Position numbers and translations under genes: made by a program. The notes under the pieces were generated by a model, which was not told the DNA's origin, made no database searches, and saw only the letters and a list, made by a program, of their open reading frames with translations. Shown here piece by piece: positions 32,982 to 42,311 of a stretch of 64,000 nucleotides of DNA (within the stretch, counting starts at the first letter, position 1; every line of letters starts with the position of its first letter). The stretch is from Frankiaceae bacterium (GTDB lineage Bacteria > Actinomycetota > Actinomycetes > BP-191): contig JAVEEC010000105.1 in assembly GCA_030840645.1 (NCBI GenBank), forward strand, positions 1 to 64,000, given 5' to 3'.

Positions 32982-35900
32982 CTAGAAGCCGAGGGTGCAG
33001 CTGGTGAAGTTGCTGCCGATGTTGACCGCGGCCTTCTTCCCCACGTAGAAGCCGACACCGACGGCGCTGGCCGGGTTCTGCGCCGCGAGGTAGGTCTCCG
33101 TCTGGCCCGCCGTCGCCGGCGACGGGGTGAGACCGACGATGCCGAAGACGTAGGTGGTCGTGCTGGTGCTCCACTTCTCGACCTGGATGCCGGGCTCCGC
33201 GTCGCCGAAGCCGTCGATCGTGCCGGTCGAAGCCGTATTGCCGCTGATCTGGGTGCAGATCGTCGGGTCGTACGAGACGCTGCCGGTGTTGCCCGACGAC
33301 ACGTCGATCGCGCCGAACTCGAGCGGGCCGGTGACGGAGTTGTTCTGCATCTTGAGCTGGGTCGTGCCGTTGCTGTCGCGGTTGAGGTTCTGGATGCCGT
33401 AGCCGGTGCTCCCGACCACGGTGTTGTTGCTCACCACGATGTTGAGCACGGGGTTCTTGAGCTCGGACGAGTCGGCCTGGATGTTCGTGTCGGTGCCGAT
33501 GCCGAGGGCCGAGCTGCCCACGATGTTGTCGGTGCCGTTGATGACGTTGCTGGTCACGCTGTAGTCGGCGGTGACCGAGCCGGCGATGCCGACGCCGATG
33601 CCCGAGCCCTTCACGTGCGTGATCGGGAGCGCGACCGTGCCGTTGCCGGTGATGTTGAAGTTGCCCTGGCCGCGGCCGGCGACCGCGACGGAGATGCCCT
33701 GGCCGTTGAGCTTGGTGGTCACGTCACCTTGGACGGTGTTGCCGCTGATCGTGACGATGTTCGACCCGGTGCCCGGCATGCCGGTGGGGGTGCCGTACGT
33801 GCCGCTCGGCGCCGCGGCGGAGGACGTGTTGCCGCCCTGGAGCAGGATGCCGTCGCCGCTCGGGAAGTTGGTGATCGTGTTGGTGTTGATCGTCGCCTTG
33901 GTGAGGCTGGCGACGGTGCCGCCGGACCCGAACAGGTTGAACATGATCGCGCCGGACTTCGACGACGCCACCGCCGTCGAGCTGGTCAGCGTGTTGTTGC
34001 TGACGTTGGCGTCGCTGATGGTGCCGTTGTAGTTGAAGACGTCCACGCCGCCGCCGTACGCGTTGGTCAGCGTGTTGTTGGTGACCACGACGACGCCGTC
34101 GAGGTTGTTGTTGATCCCGCCTGCCGTGTCGTTGAACGCGAGCGACGAGTCCTTCGGGTCGGTGTTCGCCTGGCCGACGCCGTTGATCGTCGTCCGGGTC
34201 AGCGTGAAGTCGGTGACCCCCGCGCCCTTGATGCCGGCGTGCGCGGCGTTCTGGATGTTCATCCAGTTCAGCGAAACCTTGTCGGTCGTCGTGAGCGAGA
34301 CGGCGTGGCTTGTCGTCTTCTGGATGGTGCCGCCCGTGCTCGCCGAGCCGGTGCCCGCGACGGTGAGGCCCGCCGTGGTACCGGTGTTGTTGAGCACGAT
34401 GCCGCTGTCCGGGCCGCTGCTGGCGTTGCCGGCGCTGACGCTCTTGAAGTTCACGCCGCCGGTGGTGATGGTCGAGTTGGCGACCTCGACCGCGCGGCCG
34501 GTGACGGTCGACGCGGTGTTGTCGGTGGCCGTCGCCTTGACGATGCCGCCGCCCGTCACGCTGAACGCCTTGGTCGAGCCGGTACCCGTCAGGTGCAGGA
34601 TGCCGGTCAGGCTCATCGTGTGGCCGGTGTTGACCGACGCGCTGACACCGCCGTTGGCGGTCGTCAGGTTGCCGGTCAGGTTCGTCGTGCCGCCGGTGTT
34701 GGACGAGAACGACAGGCTGCCGGCACCGGACTCGGTGATGTTGCCGGACAGGTTGATCGTCGCGTTGTTGGAGCTCACCGCGACACCCGTACCCGCATCC
34801 GTGACCGTGCCGGTGATGGACACCGTGCCACCGGTGCGGTTCCCGATCGTGACCGCCGCGCCGGTGGTGTTGGCGATCGTCGAGTCGATCGTGATGGTGC
34901 CGGTCGCGGTGCCGGTGAGGCTGACGGCGCCGCCGGCCGCGCCGGCGACCGAGGTGTTCGGTCCGACGGTCGCGTTGGTGGTCGCGATGCCCTTGATGCC
35001 GACGCCGGTCGCGCTGCCGACGTTGACGCGCAGGACCTCGACGTCGTTGGCGAGGCCGATGCCGTCACCGGCGGACGCGTTGATCACCGGGTTGGTGCCG
35101 CCCGCGGCCACCAGCGTGGTGCCGTCGACGCTCAGGCCGTTCGGCTGGCCCCAGAGCTTCTGGCTCGCCTCGAGAGGGATGCCGGTCGTGTAGGCGCCCG
35201 AGTAGACGAAGATCGTGTCGGTCGCGACGTCAAGGTCCGTGCCCTGGAGCGAGGAGAGCGACTTGTACGCGTCGGAGGACACGCCGGTGCCGGGACCGGC
35301 GACGGTGCTGTCGACGTACCAGACCATGTTGTCGACCTCGATGCTGACCTGGCCGGTGTCCGTGCCGCCTTGGCCGTCCGAGAGCGTGTAGTTGAACGTG
35401 TCGGTGCCGACGAACCCGGGGTTCGGCAGGTACACGAACGTGCCGTCCGCGTTGCCGCTGACGATCGTGCCGTGCGTGCTCGTCGCCGGGAACGCCACCG
35501 TCAGCGTGTCGGCCGGCAGCGTGTCCTCGTCGGTGTCGCCGGTCAGCGCCGTGCCGGTGCCGTTCTTCACCGGACCGGGCTGGCCGGGGACGCTGATCGC
35601 GAGCTTGGTGTTGCCGATGGCGTCGGTGTTGGCGTTGGCGCTGTTGAACGTGTCGTCCGCCGCGACCGGCGCGTCGTTGACGTCGACGACCGTGATGGTG
35701 AACTCCTTCTCCACGGACAGGCCGCCCTGGTCGGCGCTCTTGACGCGGATGGAGTACGAGCTCTTGACCTCGTAGTTGAACACCGCCGAGGTCCGCAGCG
35801 CCGCCCCGTTGAAGTTGAACGACGTGTTGTCGGCGCTGCCCGCGCCCGTGACGAGGGTGTAGGTGAACGTGTTGGCCGCGTCCGGGTCGGTGGTGCTCGC

Positions 35901-38900
35901 GGTGCCGACCGTGCTGTTGATCGGCATGTTCTCGTTGATCGACGTCGCGGTGAGCCCGATGTCGGTCGGCGCCTCGTTGACGTTGGTGACCGTCACGGTG
36001 AGCAGCTCTTCGAAGAAGAGCCCGCCCTGGTCGGTGGTGCGGACGGTGATCGACAGCGTCGGCGTCGCCTCGAAGTCGATCGCGCTCGAGACGACGACGT
36101 GCCCGCCGGAGACGGCGAGGCTGGCGTCACCGCCGACCTTCGAGTAGGCGAACGTGTTGCCCGCGTCGGGGTCGGTGGTGGACAGCGTCCCGACGTCGGT
36201 GCCGAGCGCCTCGTTCTCCGCGACGGTCGACGGGGAGAGCGTGATGTCGGTCGGCGTCTCGTTCACGTTGGTCACCGTGATCGTGAACTGCTTCTCGAAG
36301 AACAGGTTCGGCGTCCCGTTGTCGGTCGAGCGGACGCGGATCGAGTACGAGGGCTGGGCCTCGAAGTTGAGCGACGCGTTGGTCCTCAGCTCGTTGCCGA
36401 CGATCTGGAACGACGGGTTGCCGGTGCTGCCCGCGCCGGTCTCGAGGGTGTAGGTGAACGTGTCCGCGGGGTCCGCCGTGTCCGTCGTGGAGAAGGTGCC
36501 GATGGCCGTGCCGGTCGGCTGGTTCTCCGCGACACTCGCCGAGGAGAGCGCGATGTCGGTCGGCGTGTCGTTGACCTGGGTGACCGTGATGGTCACGGTC
36601 CCGTTGGTGGCCGAGTCGGCGAGGCCGTCGTTGGTCTTGTAGGTGAAGGAGTCGCCGCCGTGGTAGTTGCCGGTCGGCGTGTACAGGATCGTCGCGGTGC
36701 AGTGGCTCGGTATCGCGGCGCTGCACGTCGGGCCGCTCTGCGCGCTGAGTGCGCCGTGGATGGGGCCGGTGACGATCGTGAACGTCAGCGCGTCCCCGTC
36801 GGGGTCGTCGCCTGACATGGTCACGACGACGGCGCTGTCCTCGTTGGTCGACACGATCTTGCCGTCGGCGCTCGGAGCGGTGTTCGGCGGGGCGACGGTG
36901 ATGACGAACGTCTGAGGCGGGCTGGTGTCGGCGCCGCCGCCGTTGTCGTGCAGCGTCACCGTCACCGTCGTCGAGCCCGGTATCGCGCCGGGCGTGTAGG
37001 TCAGGTCACCGCTCGTCGCGTCGATCGCCGGCGGGACCAGGAACAGCCCGGCGTCCGCCGCCGGCACGCTGACGACGAAGTTCAGCGTCTGACCGTTCTC
37101 GTCCGCCGGGCCCCTGCTGATGTTCGTGGCCCAGCCGGGCACGGTCCGCGGTCCGGACGACGTGACGACCTGGTCGTCCGCACCCTTGGTGAACGACGGC
37201 GGGTCGTTGACCGCGCTGACGGTGATGGTGACGGTGGCCGGCGGCGAGAAGGTGGTGCCGTCGAAGACCCGGTAGGTGAACGAGTCGGGGCCGTTGTAGT
37301 TCGACGCGGGGGTGTACGTGACCGACGCGGAGCAGCTCGACGGGCAGGACGTGCCGGTGATCGAGCCGAGCGACCCGTGGCTCGGGCCGGAGAAGATGGA
37401 GAACGTCAGCGCCGAGCCCTCCACCGGGTCGTTGCCGGTGAGGCCGACGACCTCGGGGACGTCCTCCTGGGGCGTGACGCTGACGGCGTCGGCCACCGGG
37501 GCGTCGTTGACCGCGTTGACGGTGATGTTCACGGTCGCGGGCGCGGACTCGGCGGTGCCGTCGTTCGCGTGGTACGTGAACGAGTCGGGGCCGGTGTAGT
37601 TCGCGGCCGGCGTGTAGGTGAACGAGCCGTCGGCGTCGTTGAACGACACGGAGCCGTGCGACGCGTTGCTGTGGTTGCTCGCGACGAGCGGGTTGCCGTC
37701 GACGTCGGTGTCGTTGTCGAGGACGCCGGGCGCCGGGACGACGAGCTGCGTGTCCTCGTTCGTCGAGTAGCTGTCGTCGTTCGCGACGGGCGCGTCGTTG
37801 ATCGAGCTCACGGTGATGTCGACGGTTGCGTTGCCGGAGGTCAGCAGGCCGTCGTCCGTCGAGTACGTGAACTGGTCGGGGCCGTGGTAGTTCGCGGCGG
37901 GGTGGTAGGTGACGTCCATCGTGCAGGTGCCGGACGCGCAACTAATGGAGCCGAACGAGTCCAGGATGCCGTGCGACGGCCCGGACTGGACGACGAACGA
38001 CAGGCTGTCGCCGTCGACGTCGTGTCCGGTGAGCGTGACGACCTTGGCGGTGTCCTCGCCGGTGGACGTGGTGACGCCGTCGGCGGTGGGCGCGTCGTTG
38101 ACGGCGTCGACCGTGAGGTTCACCGTCGCCACGTTGGAGTCGGCCGCGCCGTCGTTCGCGTGGTAGGTGAACGAGTCGGGGCCGTGGTAGTTCAGCGACG
38201 GCGTGTAGTTGAACGAGCCGTCGGTGTTGAACACCAGGATGCCGTGCGTGACGCTGGTGTCCATGACCGCGGTGAGGGTGTCGCCCTCGGTGTCGGTGTC
38301 GTTGCCGAGGATGCCCGTTGCGGCAACGGACAGTCCGGTGTCCTCGTTCGTCGAGTACGCGTTGTCCACGGCGACCGGCGCGTCGTTGACCGGGCTCACG
38401 GTGATGGACACCGTCGCGACGCTCGAGTCGGCCGGGCCGTCGGAGACCTTGTACGTGAACGAGTCGGGTCCTGCGTAGTTCGAGGCCGGGGTGTAGGTGA
38501 CGTCGACGGTGCAGGTCGTGCCGCCGCAGCTCACGGTGCCGAGCGAGCCGAGCCCGCCATGGGTCGGCGAGGCGACGATCTCGAACGTCAGGGCGTCCCC
38601 GTCGACGTCGTGCCCGGTGAGAGTGATCGCCGTCGGCGTGTCCTCGGCGACGGTCGGAGAGGCGCCGTCCGCGGTCGGCGCGTCGTTGACCGGGTTGATG
38701 GTCACCGCGGTCACCGCGCCGGCCGAGTCGGCCTGGCCGTCGTTGGCCTTGTAGGAGAACGAGTCGGGCCCGTTGTAGTTCGCGGCGGGCGTGTACTCGA
38801 ACGAGCCGTTGGAGTGCAGCGCGAGCGTGCCGTGCGTGACGTTCGTGACGAGCACCGCCGTGAGCGGGTTGCTCTCGACGTCGGTGTCGTTGTCCAGCAC

Positions 38901-40499
38901 GCCGGGGGCAACGACGTCGAGCTCGGTGTCCTCCGCGGTGCTGTACGAGTCGGGGTTCGCGACCGGGGCGTCGTTGACCGCGTTGACGGTGATCGAGACG
39001 GTCGCGGAGGTGGAGTCGGCGAGGCCGTCGTTGGCCTTGTAGGTGAACGAGTCGGGACCGTTGTAGTTCCCGGCGGGCGTGTAGGTGACCGTCGCGGTGC
39101 ACACGGCGCCGGTGCAGTCCGTCGCGCTGACCGAGCCGAGCGTGCCGTGGCCCGGGGTGGTCGTCGTGAAGGTCGGCACCGCGCCGTCGGGGTCGTGCGA
39201 GGTGAGCGTGATCGCCTTGGCGATGTCCTCGTTCGTCGACGTCGTGACGTTGTCGACGGTCGGCACGTCGTTGACGGCGGTGACGGTGATCGAGACGGTC
39301 GCGGAGCTGGAGTCGCTGTGCCCGTCGTTGGCCTTGTAGGTGAACGAGTCGGGACCGAAGTAGTTGGCGTTCGGCGTGTAGTCGAACGAGCCGTCGGTGT
39401 TCAGCACCACGGTGCCGTGCGCGGGGTTGGTGTGGCTGCCGACGTGGATCGCGTCGCCGTCGGGGTCACTGTCGTTGGCGAGCACGCCCGGGGCGGCCTC
39501 GTGCAGCGCCGTGTCCTCGCTGGTCGCGCGACCGGTGTCGTCCACCGCGACCGGCGGGCGGCTGGTCGCGGAGTAGCCGGTGAACGTGCGGATCGGCGAG
39601 GTGCGGTTGACCGCTGAGCCGATACCGGCGATGACCTTGTAGTCGGTGCCGTAGGTGCCGTTGACCGTCGTGAGGTTCCAGTCGGCGAGGACGACGTTGC
39701 CGCTGTTGGCGGAGATCGGCGCGGAGAGGAACGTCCCCGGTGTCGCGATGTAGGTGCCGCCGAGCGTCGAGCGGGTCGAGGTCGGCGTCAGGACGACGTT
39801 GGCGTGGTTCTTGCCGCAGATGACGATCGTCTTCTGCGAGCCGACGACGGCGGTCTTGTTCGGGGCGGGGCAGGCGGTGTTGGGAGCCCTGGACGCGTCG
39901 GCCACGACGGCGTCGGTGACCTCGTAGGTGTTCAGCGTCGTGGTGAGGCCGGCACCCGTCGCGGACGCGGACTTGAACGGCTGGTCGTCGTCGTCGTGGG
40001 ACTCGAAGCCGTTGCGGCCGCTGATCGTCACGGCCCAGGTGCCGGCGACGTCGATGTTGCCTGCCGCGGTCTTGGCCTTCAGGGTGAGGGTCCGGCTCTG
40101 GCCCGGCTTGATGTCGTCCGCGGTGGAGCCGCCGCTGCGGTAGCGGCAGCGGGTCGCGGACGTCTCGATCGACCAGCCGGAGGGGCCGGACGGGCACGCC
40201 GAGATGGTCCAGGACGCGGACGGCCGGGCGATCTGGACCGCGCCGATGCCCTTGCTCGTGCCGGTGTTCTTCAGCGTGAACGTGTACGTCGTGCCGACGG
40301 AGTCGTTGATGTACCGCAGCTGCGGGGTCAGCGACGCCGTCGCGGCGAACGTCGAGGGCCCGGTGGCCTCGGCGACGACGGCCAGCACCCCGCCCATGGC
40401 GAACGCGCCGAACGCGAGCAGCAGCGCCGCCCTGGCTCGGCGGACGGGGAGCGCCCCACCGCTCGTGGACCTACCGGTGCCGACCGCGCGATGGAGCAT
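32982..40499 (-). CDS. Giant secreted cadherin/Ig-like and beta-helix protein (2505 residues)
   Basis: The start ATG is at 40499, followed by a signal/anchor segment (about residues 22-45). An N-terminal beta domain runs to about 310. From about 315 to 1300 come ten Ig-like/cadherin-like (Big_9/VCBS type) units of about 95 residues with the marks NEDT, DSDPDGD, HGT, YxGPDSFTYxANDG and VND. From about 1310 to 1600 are three classical cadherin-like units (PTDIALSS...SVAEN). One more Ig-like unit follows, and from about 1720 to the end is a Gly/Thr/Asn-rich right-handed beta-helix. Calcium-binding Asp patterns suggest a stiff, Ca-stabilised rod with a beta-helix tip. No LPxTG. It is likely an adhesin or surface fibre. 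Confidence 0.88.
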   Translation of the reverse strand: MLHRAVGTGRSTSGGALPVRRARAALLLAFGAFAMGGVLAVVAEATGPSTFAATASLTPQLRYINDSVGTTYTFTLKNTGTSKGIGAVQIARPSASWTISACPSGPSGWSIETSATRCRYRSGGSTADDIKPGQSRTLTLKAKTAAGNIDVAGTWAVTISGRNGFESHDDDDQPFKSASATGAGLTTTLNTYEVTDAVVADASRAPNTACPAPNKTAVVGSQKTIVICGKNHANVVLTPTSTRSTLGGTYIATPGTFLSAPISANSGNVVLADWNLTTVNGTYGTDYKVIAGIGSAVNRTSPIRTFTGYSATSRPPVAVDDTGRATSEDTALHEAAPGVLANDSDPDGDAIHVGSHTNPAHGTVVLNTDGSFDYTPNANYFGPDSFTYKANDGHSDSSSATVSITVTAVNDVPTVDNVTTSTNEDIAKAITLTSHDPDGAVPTFTTTTPGHGTLGSVSATDCTGAVCTATVTYTPAGNYNGPDSFTYKANDGLADSTSATVSITVNAVNDAPVANPDSYSTAEDTELDVVAPGVLDNDTDVESNPLTAVLVTNVTHGTLALHSNGSFEYTPAANYNGPDSFSYKANDGQADSAGAVTAVTINPVNDAPTADGASPTVAEDTPTAITLTGHDVDGDALTFEIVASPTHGGLGSLGTVSCGGTTCTVDVTYTPASNYAGPDSFTYKVSDGPADSSVATVSITVSPVNDAPVAVDNAYSTNEDTGLSVAATGILGNDTDTEGDTLTAVMDTSVTHGILVFNTDGSFNYTPSLNYHGPDSFTYHANDGAADSNVATVNLTVDAVNDAPTADGVTTSTGEDTAKVVTLTGHDVDGDSLSFVVQSGPSHGILDSFGSISCASGTCTMDVTYHPAANYHGPDQFTYSTDDGLLTSGNATVDITVSSINDAPVANDDSYSTNEDTQLVVPAPGVLDNDTDVDGNPLVASNHSNASHGSVSFNDADGSFTYTPAANYTGPDSFTYHANDGTAESAPATVNITVNAVNDAPVADAVSVTPQEDVPEVVGLTGNDPVEGSALTFSIFSGPSHGSLGSITGTSCPSSCSASVTYTPASNYNGPDSFTYRVFDGTTFSPPATVTITVSAVNDPPSFTKGADDQVVTSSGPRTVPGWATNISRGPADENGQTLNFVVSVPAADAGLFLVPPAIDATSGDLTYTPGAIPGSTTVTVTLHDNGGGADTSPPQTFVITVAPPNTAPSADGKIVSTNEDSAVVVTMSGDDPDGDALTFTIVTGPIHGALSAQSGPTCSAAIPSHCTATILYTPTGNYHGGDSFTYKTNDGLADSATNGTVTITVTQVNDTPTDIALSSASVAENQPTGTAIGTFSTTDTADPADTFTYTLETGAGSTGNPSFQIVGNELRTNASLNFEAQPSYSIRVRSTDNGTPNLFFEKQFTITVTNVNETPTDITLSPSTVAENEALGTDVGTLSTTDPDAGNTFAYSKVGGDASLAVSGGHVVVSSAIDFEATPTLSITVRTTDQGGLFFEELLTVTVTNVNEAPTDIGLTATSINENMPINSTVGTASTTDPDAANTFTYTLVTGAGSADNTSFNFNGAALRTSAVFNYEVKSSYSIRVKSADQGGLSVEKEFTITVVDVNDAPVAADDTFNSANANTDAIGNTKLAISVPGQPGPVKNGTGTALTGDTDEDTLPADTLTVAFPATSTHGTIVSGNADGTFVYLPNPGFVGTDTFNYTLSDGQGGTDTGQVSIEVDNMVWYVDSTVAGPGTGVSSDAYKSLSSLQGTDLDVATDTIFVYSGAYTTGIPLEASQKLWGQPNGLSVDGTTLVAAGGTNPVINASAGDGIGLANDVEVLRVNVGSATGVGIKGIATTNATVGPNTSVAGAAGGAVSLTGTATGTITIDSTIANTTGAAVTIGNRTGGTVSITGTVTDAGTGVAVSSNNATINLSGNITESGAGSLSFSSNTGGTTNLTGNLTTANGGVSASVNTGHTMSLTGILHLTGTGSTKAFSVTGGGIVKATATDNTASTVTGRAVEVANSTITTGGVNFKSVSAGNASSGPDSGIVLNNTGTTAGLTVAGTGSASTGGTIQKTTSHAVSLTTTDKVSLNWMNIQNAAHAGIKGAGVTDFTLTRTTINGVGQANTDPKDSSLAFNDTAGGINNNLDGVVVVTNNTLTNAYGGGVDVFNYNGTISDANVSNNTLTSSTAVASSKSGAIMFNLFGSGGTVASLTKATINTNTITNFPSGDGILLQGGNTSSAAAPSGTYGTPTGMPGTGSNIVTISGNTVQGDVTTKLNGQGISVAVAGRGQGNFNITGNGTVALPITHVKGSGIGVGIAGSVTADYSVTSNVINGTDNIVGSSALGIGTDTNIQADSSELKNPVLNIVVSNNTVVGSTGYGIQNLNRDSNGTTQLKMQNNSVTGPLEFGAIDVSSGNTGSVSYDPTICTQISGNTASTGTIDGFGDAEPGIQVEKWSTSTTTYVFGIVGLTPSPATAGQTETYLAAQNPASAVGVGFYVGKKAAVNIGSNFTSCTLGF
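36600..39570 (-). repeat. Tandem Ig-like domain repeats within the giant gene
   Basis: About ten coding repeats of roughly 285 bp. Each starts with an NDAP-like joint and has the HGT, GPDSFTY and ATVxITV blocks. Units with APVAxDD/NPD alternate with APTADG units, so a two-domain block seems to have been duplicated. Confidence 0.8.
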
Positions 40500-40682
40500 G
40501 TGCACGTACCCCCTGAGGAGGGCCGCCGGCCACGGAGCGGCCGGACGGCAGTGCAGCCATCTTGACCCCCGCCATGGGGCGCGTGCGGTTATCGCGGAAA
40601 CTTGACAGAGATACAGCGGCGACGCCACGTTTCATCGCCAGAAATCGTGACGTACGGCCCGGGTCGTTGGGCCCGGTTCGCC

Positions 40683-40865
40683 TCAGACCGGGTGGCAGAC
40701 GATCAGGTGCGTCACGTCACCGCGCTCGAGCGCCGCGGTGTTCAGGCTGCATCCGCCGCACGGGTTCTTCGGGTTCGAGCAGTCGTTCGCGGAGGCGGGA
40801 GCCGCTGTCGCGGCGAACGAGCCGGCGAGGACGGCGGCGAGGGCGAGACGGGTGAACGCGCGCAC
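40683..40865 (-). CDS. Small secreted Cys-containing protein
   Basis: A 60-residue protein. Residues 1-26 form a Sec signal peptide ending APASA. The mature part has only about 34 residues with four Cys (CSNPKNPCGGCS and a late C), enough for two disulphides. GTG 40865 follows ACGGAG. Family unknown; its size and Cys pattern would fit a small secreted peptide. It lies upstream of the giant gene on the same strand, with a GGCCC/GGGCC hairpin (about 40652-40673) between. Confidence 0.6.
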   Translation of the reverse strand: MRAFTRLALAAVLAGSFAATAAPASANDCSNPKNPCGGCSLNTAALERGDVTHLIVCHPV

Positions 40866-40941
40866 GGTGACTCCGTAGGGATGAGGGGACGTTGCCGCGG
40901 AACGATACCGGCGAACACCCCATCTCGGACAGCGCCACGCG

Positions 40942-40984
40942 CGCGACAGCGGCGGGGGCCGGGTGGCCCTCCGCCGCTGTCGCG
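40942..40984 (-). terminator. Long perfect hairpin after the two-helix membrane gene
   Basis: CGCGACAGCGGCGG (40942-40955) pairs perfectly with CCGCCGCTGTCGCG (40971-40984), extended inside by GGGCC/GGCCC around GGGT with one bulged T. It starts 12 bases past the stop of the gene at 40996. The stem is about 19 bp, very stable, with no T-tract. Confidence 0.65.
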
Positions 40985-40995
40985 GCCGTACCCGG

Positions 40996-41484
40996 TCAGG
41001 CGGTGACCGGCTCCCGGACACCCTCCAGCGCGGTGAGCAGCAGCTGCTCCGGCTTGCGGATGGCAAGCCCGACCAGCAGTGCGACCACACCCAGGCCGGT
41101 GACGAGGACACCGAGCCCGATGACCAGGTTCGCGACGTTCCACGCCAGCACGCTGGACAGCAGCGCGGTCCGCAGCATGTCGCCCTGGAACACGGTCTCG
41201 CGGGCCGGGTCGGTACGGGCGAGCTGCGCGTACGTCTTGCCGCCGGACGCCTTCAGCGCGTGCACCTTGATGATGTCGGCCTGCACCTGCGCGGTGGGGC
41301 CGTCGACGACGGCGACGTTCGGGCGGCTCGCGTCCTCGGGCGTGACGATGTGCTCGGCCTTCAGCTCGGCGCGGACCTGGCTGCGTCCGTCGAACCCTCG
41401 GTAAGCCATGTACGGCCCACCGATGAGGAACGCGGCGCCTGCGACGATCGCGACGGTGGCTGCGGCGGTACGGATGCGGATCAT
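40996..41484 (-). CDS. Hypothetical two-helix membrane protein
   Basis: A 162-residue protein with one hydrophobic helix near the N-terminus (about 7-27) and a long one near the C-terminus (about 118-145). About 90 residues between them probably lie outside the cell. The short C-terminal tail is cytosolic. I do not recognise the family. The ATG at 41484 has AAGGGAGC upstream. A DosR-box-like palindrome lies about 104 bp before the start, so it may belong to the regulon of the neighbouring response regulator. Confidence 0.7.
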   Translation of the reverse strand: MIRIRTAAATVAIVAGAAFLIGGPYMAYRGFDGRSQVRAELKAEHIVTPEDASRPNVAVVDGPTAQVQADIIKVHALKASGGKTYAQLARTDPARETVFQGDMLRTALLSSVLAWNVANLVIGLGVLVTGLGVVALLVGLAIRKPEQLLLTALEGVREPVTA

Positions 41485-41587
41485 GGTTCCGCTCCCTTCG
41501 GGTACCGGTCGCCTCGTGCGTCCGGCTACGACATCGACGTTACGGACGCGGCGAGCCCCCGGCGCCTGCCGAACGAACCCACTCGAC

Positions 41588-41601
41588 GGGACCAACGTCC
41601 C
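41588..41601. promoter_or_regulatory. DosR-box-like palindrome
   Basis: GGGAC-CAAC-GTCCC has the same half-sites and 4-base spacing as the core of the mycobacterial DosR/DevR box (GGGAC-n4-GTCCC). It lies between the response regulator stop and the membrane gene at 41484, which is transcribed away from it. Confidence 0.6.
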
Positions 41602-41606
41602 GCTCG

Positions 41607-41622
41607 GGACGGGACCCCGTCC
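41607..41622 (-). terminator. Short hairpin after the response regulator gene
   Basis: GGACGGG-AC-CCCGTCC is a perfect 7-bp inverted repeat with a 2-base centre, just past the response regulator stop. The 2-base loop is too tight for a normal RNA hairpin, so it could also be a second protein site next to the DosR-like box. Confidence 0.4.
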
Positions 41623-41625
41623 GCG

Positions 41626-42291
41626 TCACGTGTCGCTGTCGGGCCGCTCGTCGTCGTGGACGCGCGCGCCGTACACGGCGGCCTGGGTGCGGCGTTCGAG
41701 GCCGAGCTTGGCCAGGACGCTGGAGACGTAGTTCTTCACGGTCTTCTCCGCGAGGAACATCCGCTCGGCGATCTGCCGGTTGGTCAGGCCCTCCGCGATC
41801 AGGTCGAGGATGCGGCGCTCCTGGTCGGTCAGCGACTCGAGCAACGGGTCTCCCTGCGGCGGCGTGCGCAGCCGTTGCAGCACCTGCGCCGTCACGGCCG
41901 GGTCGAGCAGCGACCCGCCCCCGCCGACGCGGCGGATCGCGTCGACCAGGTCGTCGCCGCCGATCTGCTTGAGGACGTACCCCGAGGCGCCGGCCAGGAT
42001 CGCGTCGAACAGCGCGTCGTCGTCGGAGAACGACGTCAGCATCAGCACGTTCAGGTCCGGCATCGCCGACTTGAGGTCGCGGCAGAGCGCGACGCCGTTG
42101 CCGTCCGGCAGCCGGACGTCCAGCACCGCGACGTCGGGCCGCAGCGCGGGGATGCGCGCCATCGCCTCGGCGACGGTGGACGCCTCGCCGACCACGTCGA
42201 TGCCCGGCTCGACGGAGAGCAGGTCGCGGACGCCGCGGCGCACCACCTCGTGGTCGTCGACCAGGACGACGGTGACGACTTCCCCGGTCAT
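41626..42291 (-). CDS. DosR/NarL-type response regulator
   Basis: A 221-residue two-component regulator. The receiver domain (about 5-125) has the acidic pair VDDHE, phospho-acceptor Asp58 (VLDVRLPDG), a Thr/Ser position (MLTSF) and Lys (YVLKQIGG). The LuxR-type helix-turn-helix lies at about 150-215 ([37 protein letters not shown]). The sequence resembles mycobacterial DosR/DevR and it is paired with a DosS-like kinase on the other strand, only 11 bases away. It probably binds the GGGAC-n4-GTCCC site downstream. Confidence 0.9.
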   Translation of the reverse strand: MTGEVVTVVLVDDHEVVRRGVRDLLSVEPGIDVVGEASTVAEAMARIPALRPDVAVLDVRLPDGNGVALCRDLKSAMPDLNVLMLTSFSDDDALFDAILAGASGYVLKQIGGDDLVDAIRRVGGGGSLLDPAVTAQVLQRLRTPPQGDPLLESLTDQERRILDLIAEGLTNRQIAERMFLAEKTVKNYVSSVLAKLGLERRTQAAVYGARVHDDERPDSDT

Positions 42292-42296
42292 AGACT

Positions 42297-42311
42297 CTCC
42301 TCGTGGAGGAG
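42297..42311. promoter_or_regulatory. Palindrome over the kinase start codon
   Basis: CTCCTC-GTG-GAGGAG puts the kinase GTG start (42303) in the loop of a 6-bp inverted repeat. The divergent regulator starts at 42291, so the two genes have only 11 bases between start codons and their promoters must lie inside each other's reading frames. Confidence 0.45.

Noticed and set aside
32943-36815. 1290-codon plus-strand frame opposite the giant surface protein gene
   Set aside because: Low-complexity Val/Arg/Asp/Gly translation mirroring the repeats of the real minus-strand gene.
40602-40607. TTGACA on the plus strand in the gap before the giant gene, considered as a promoter
   Set aside because: No acceptable -10 at 16-19 bp, and the flanking genes are transcribed on the other strand.
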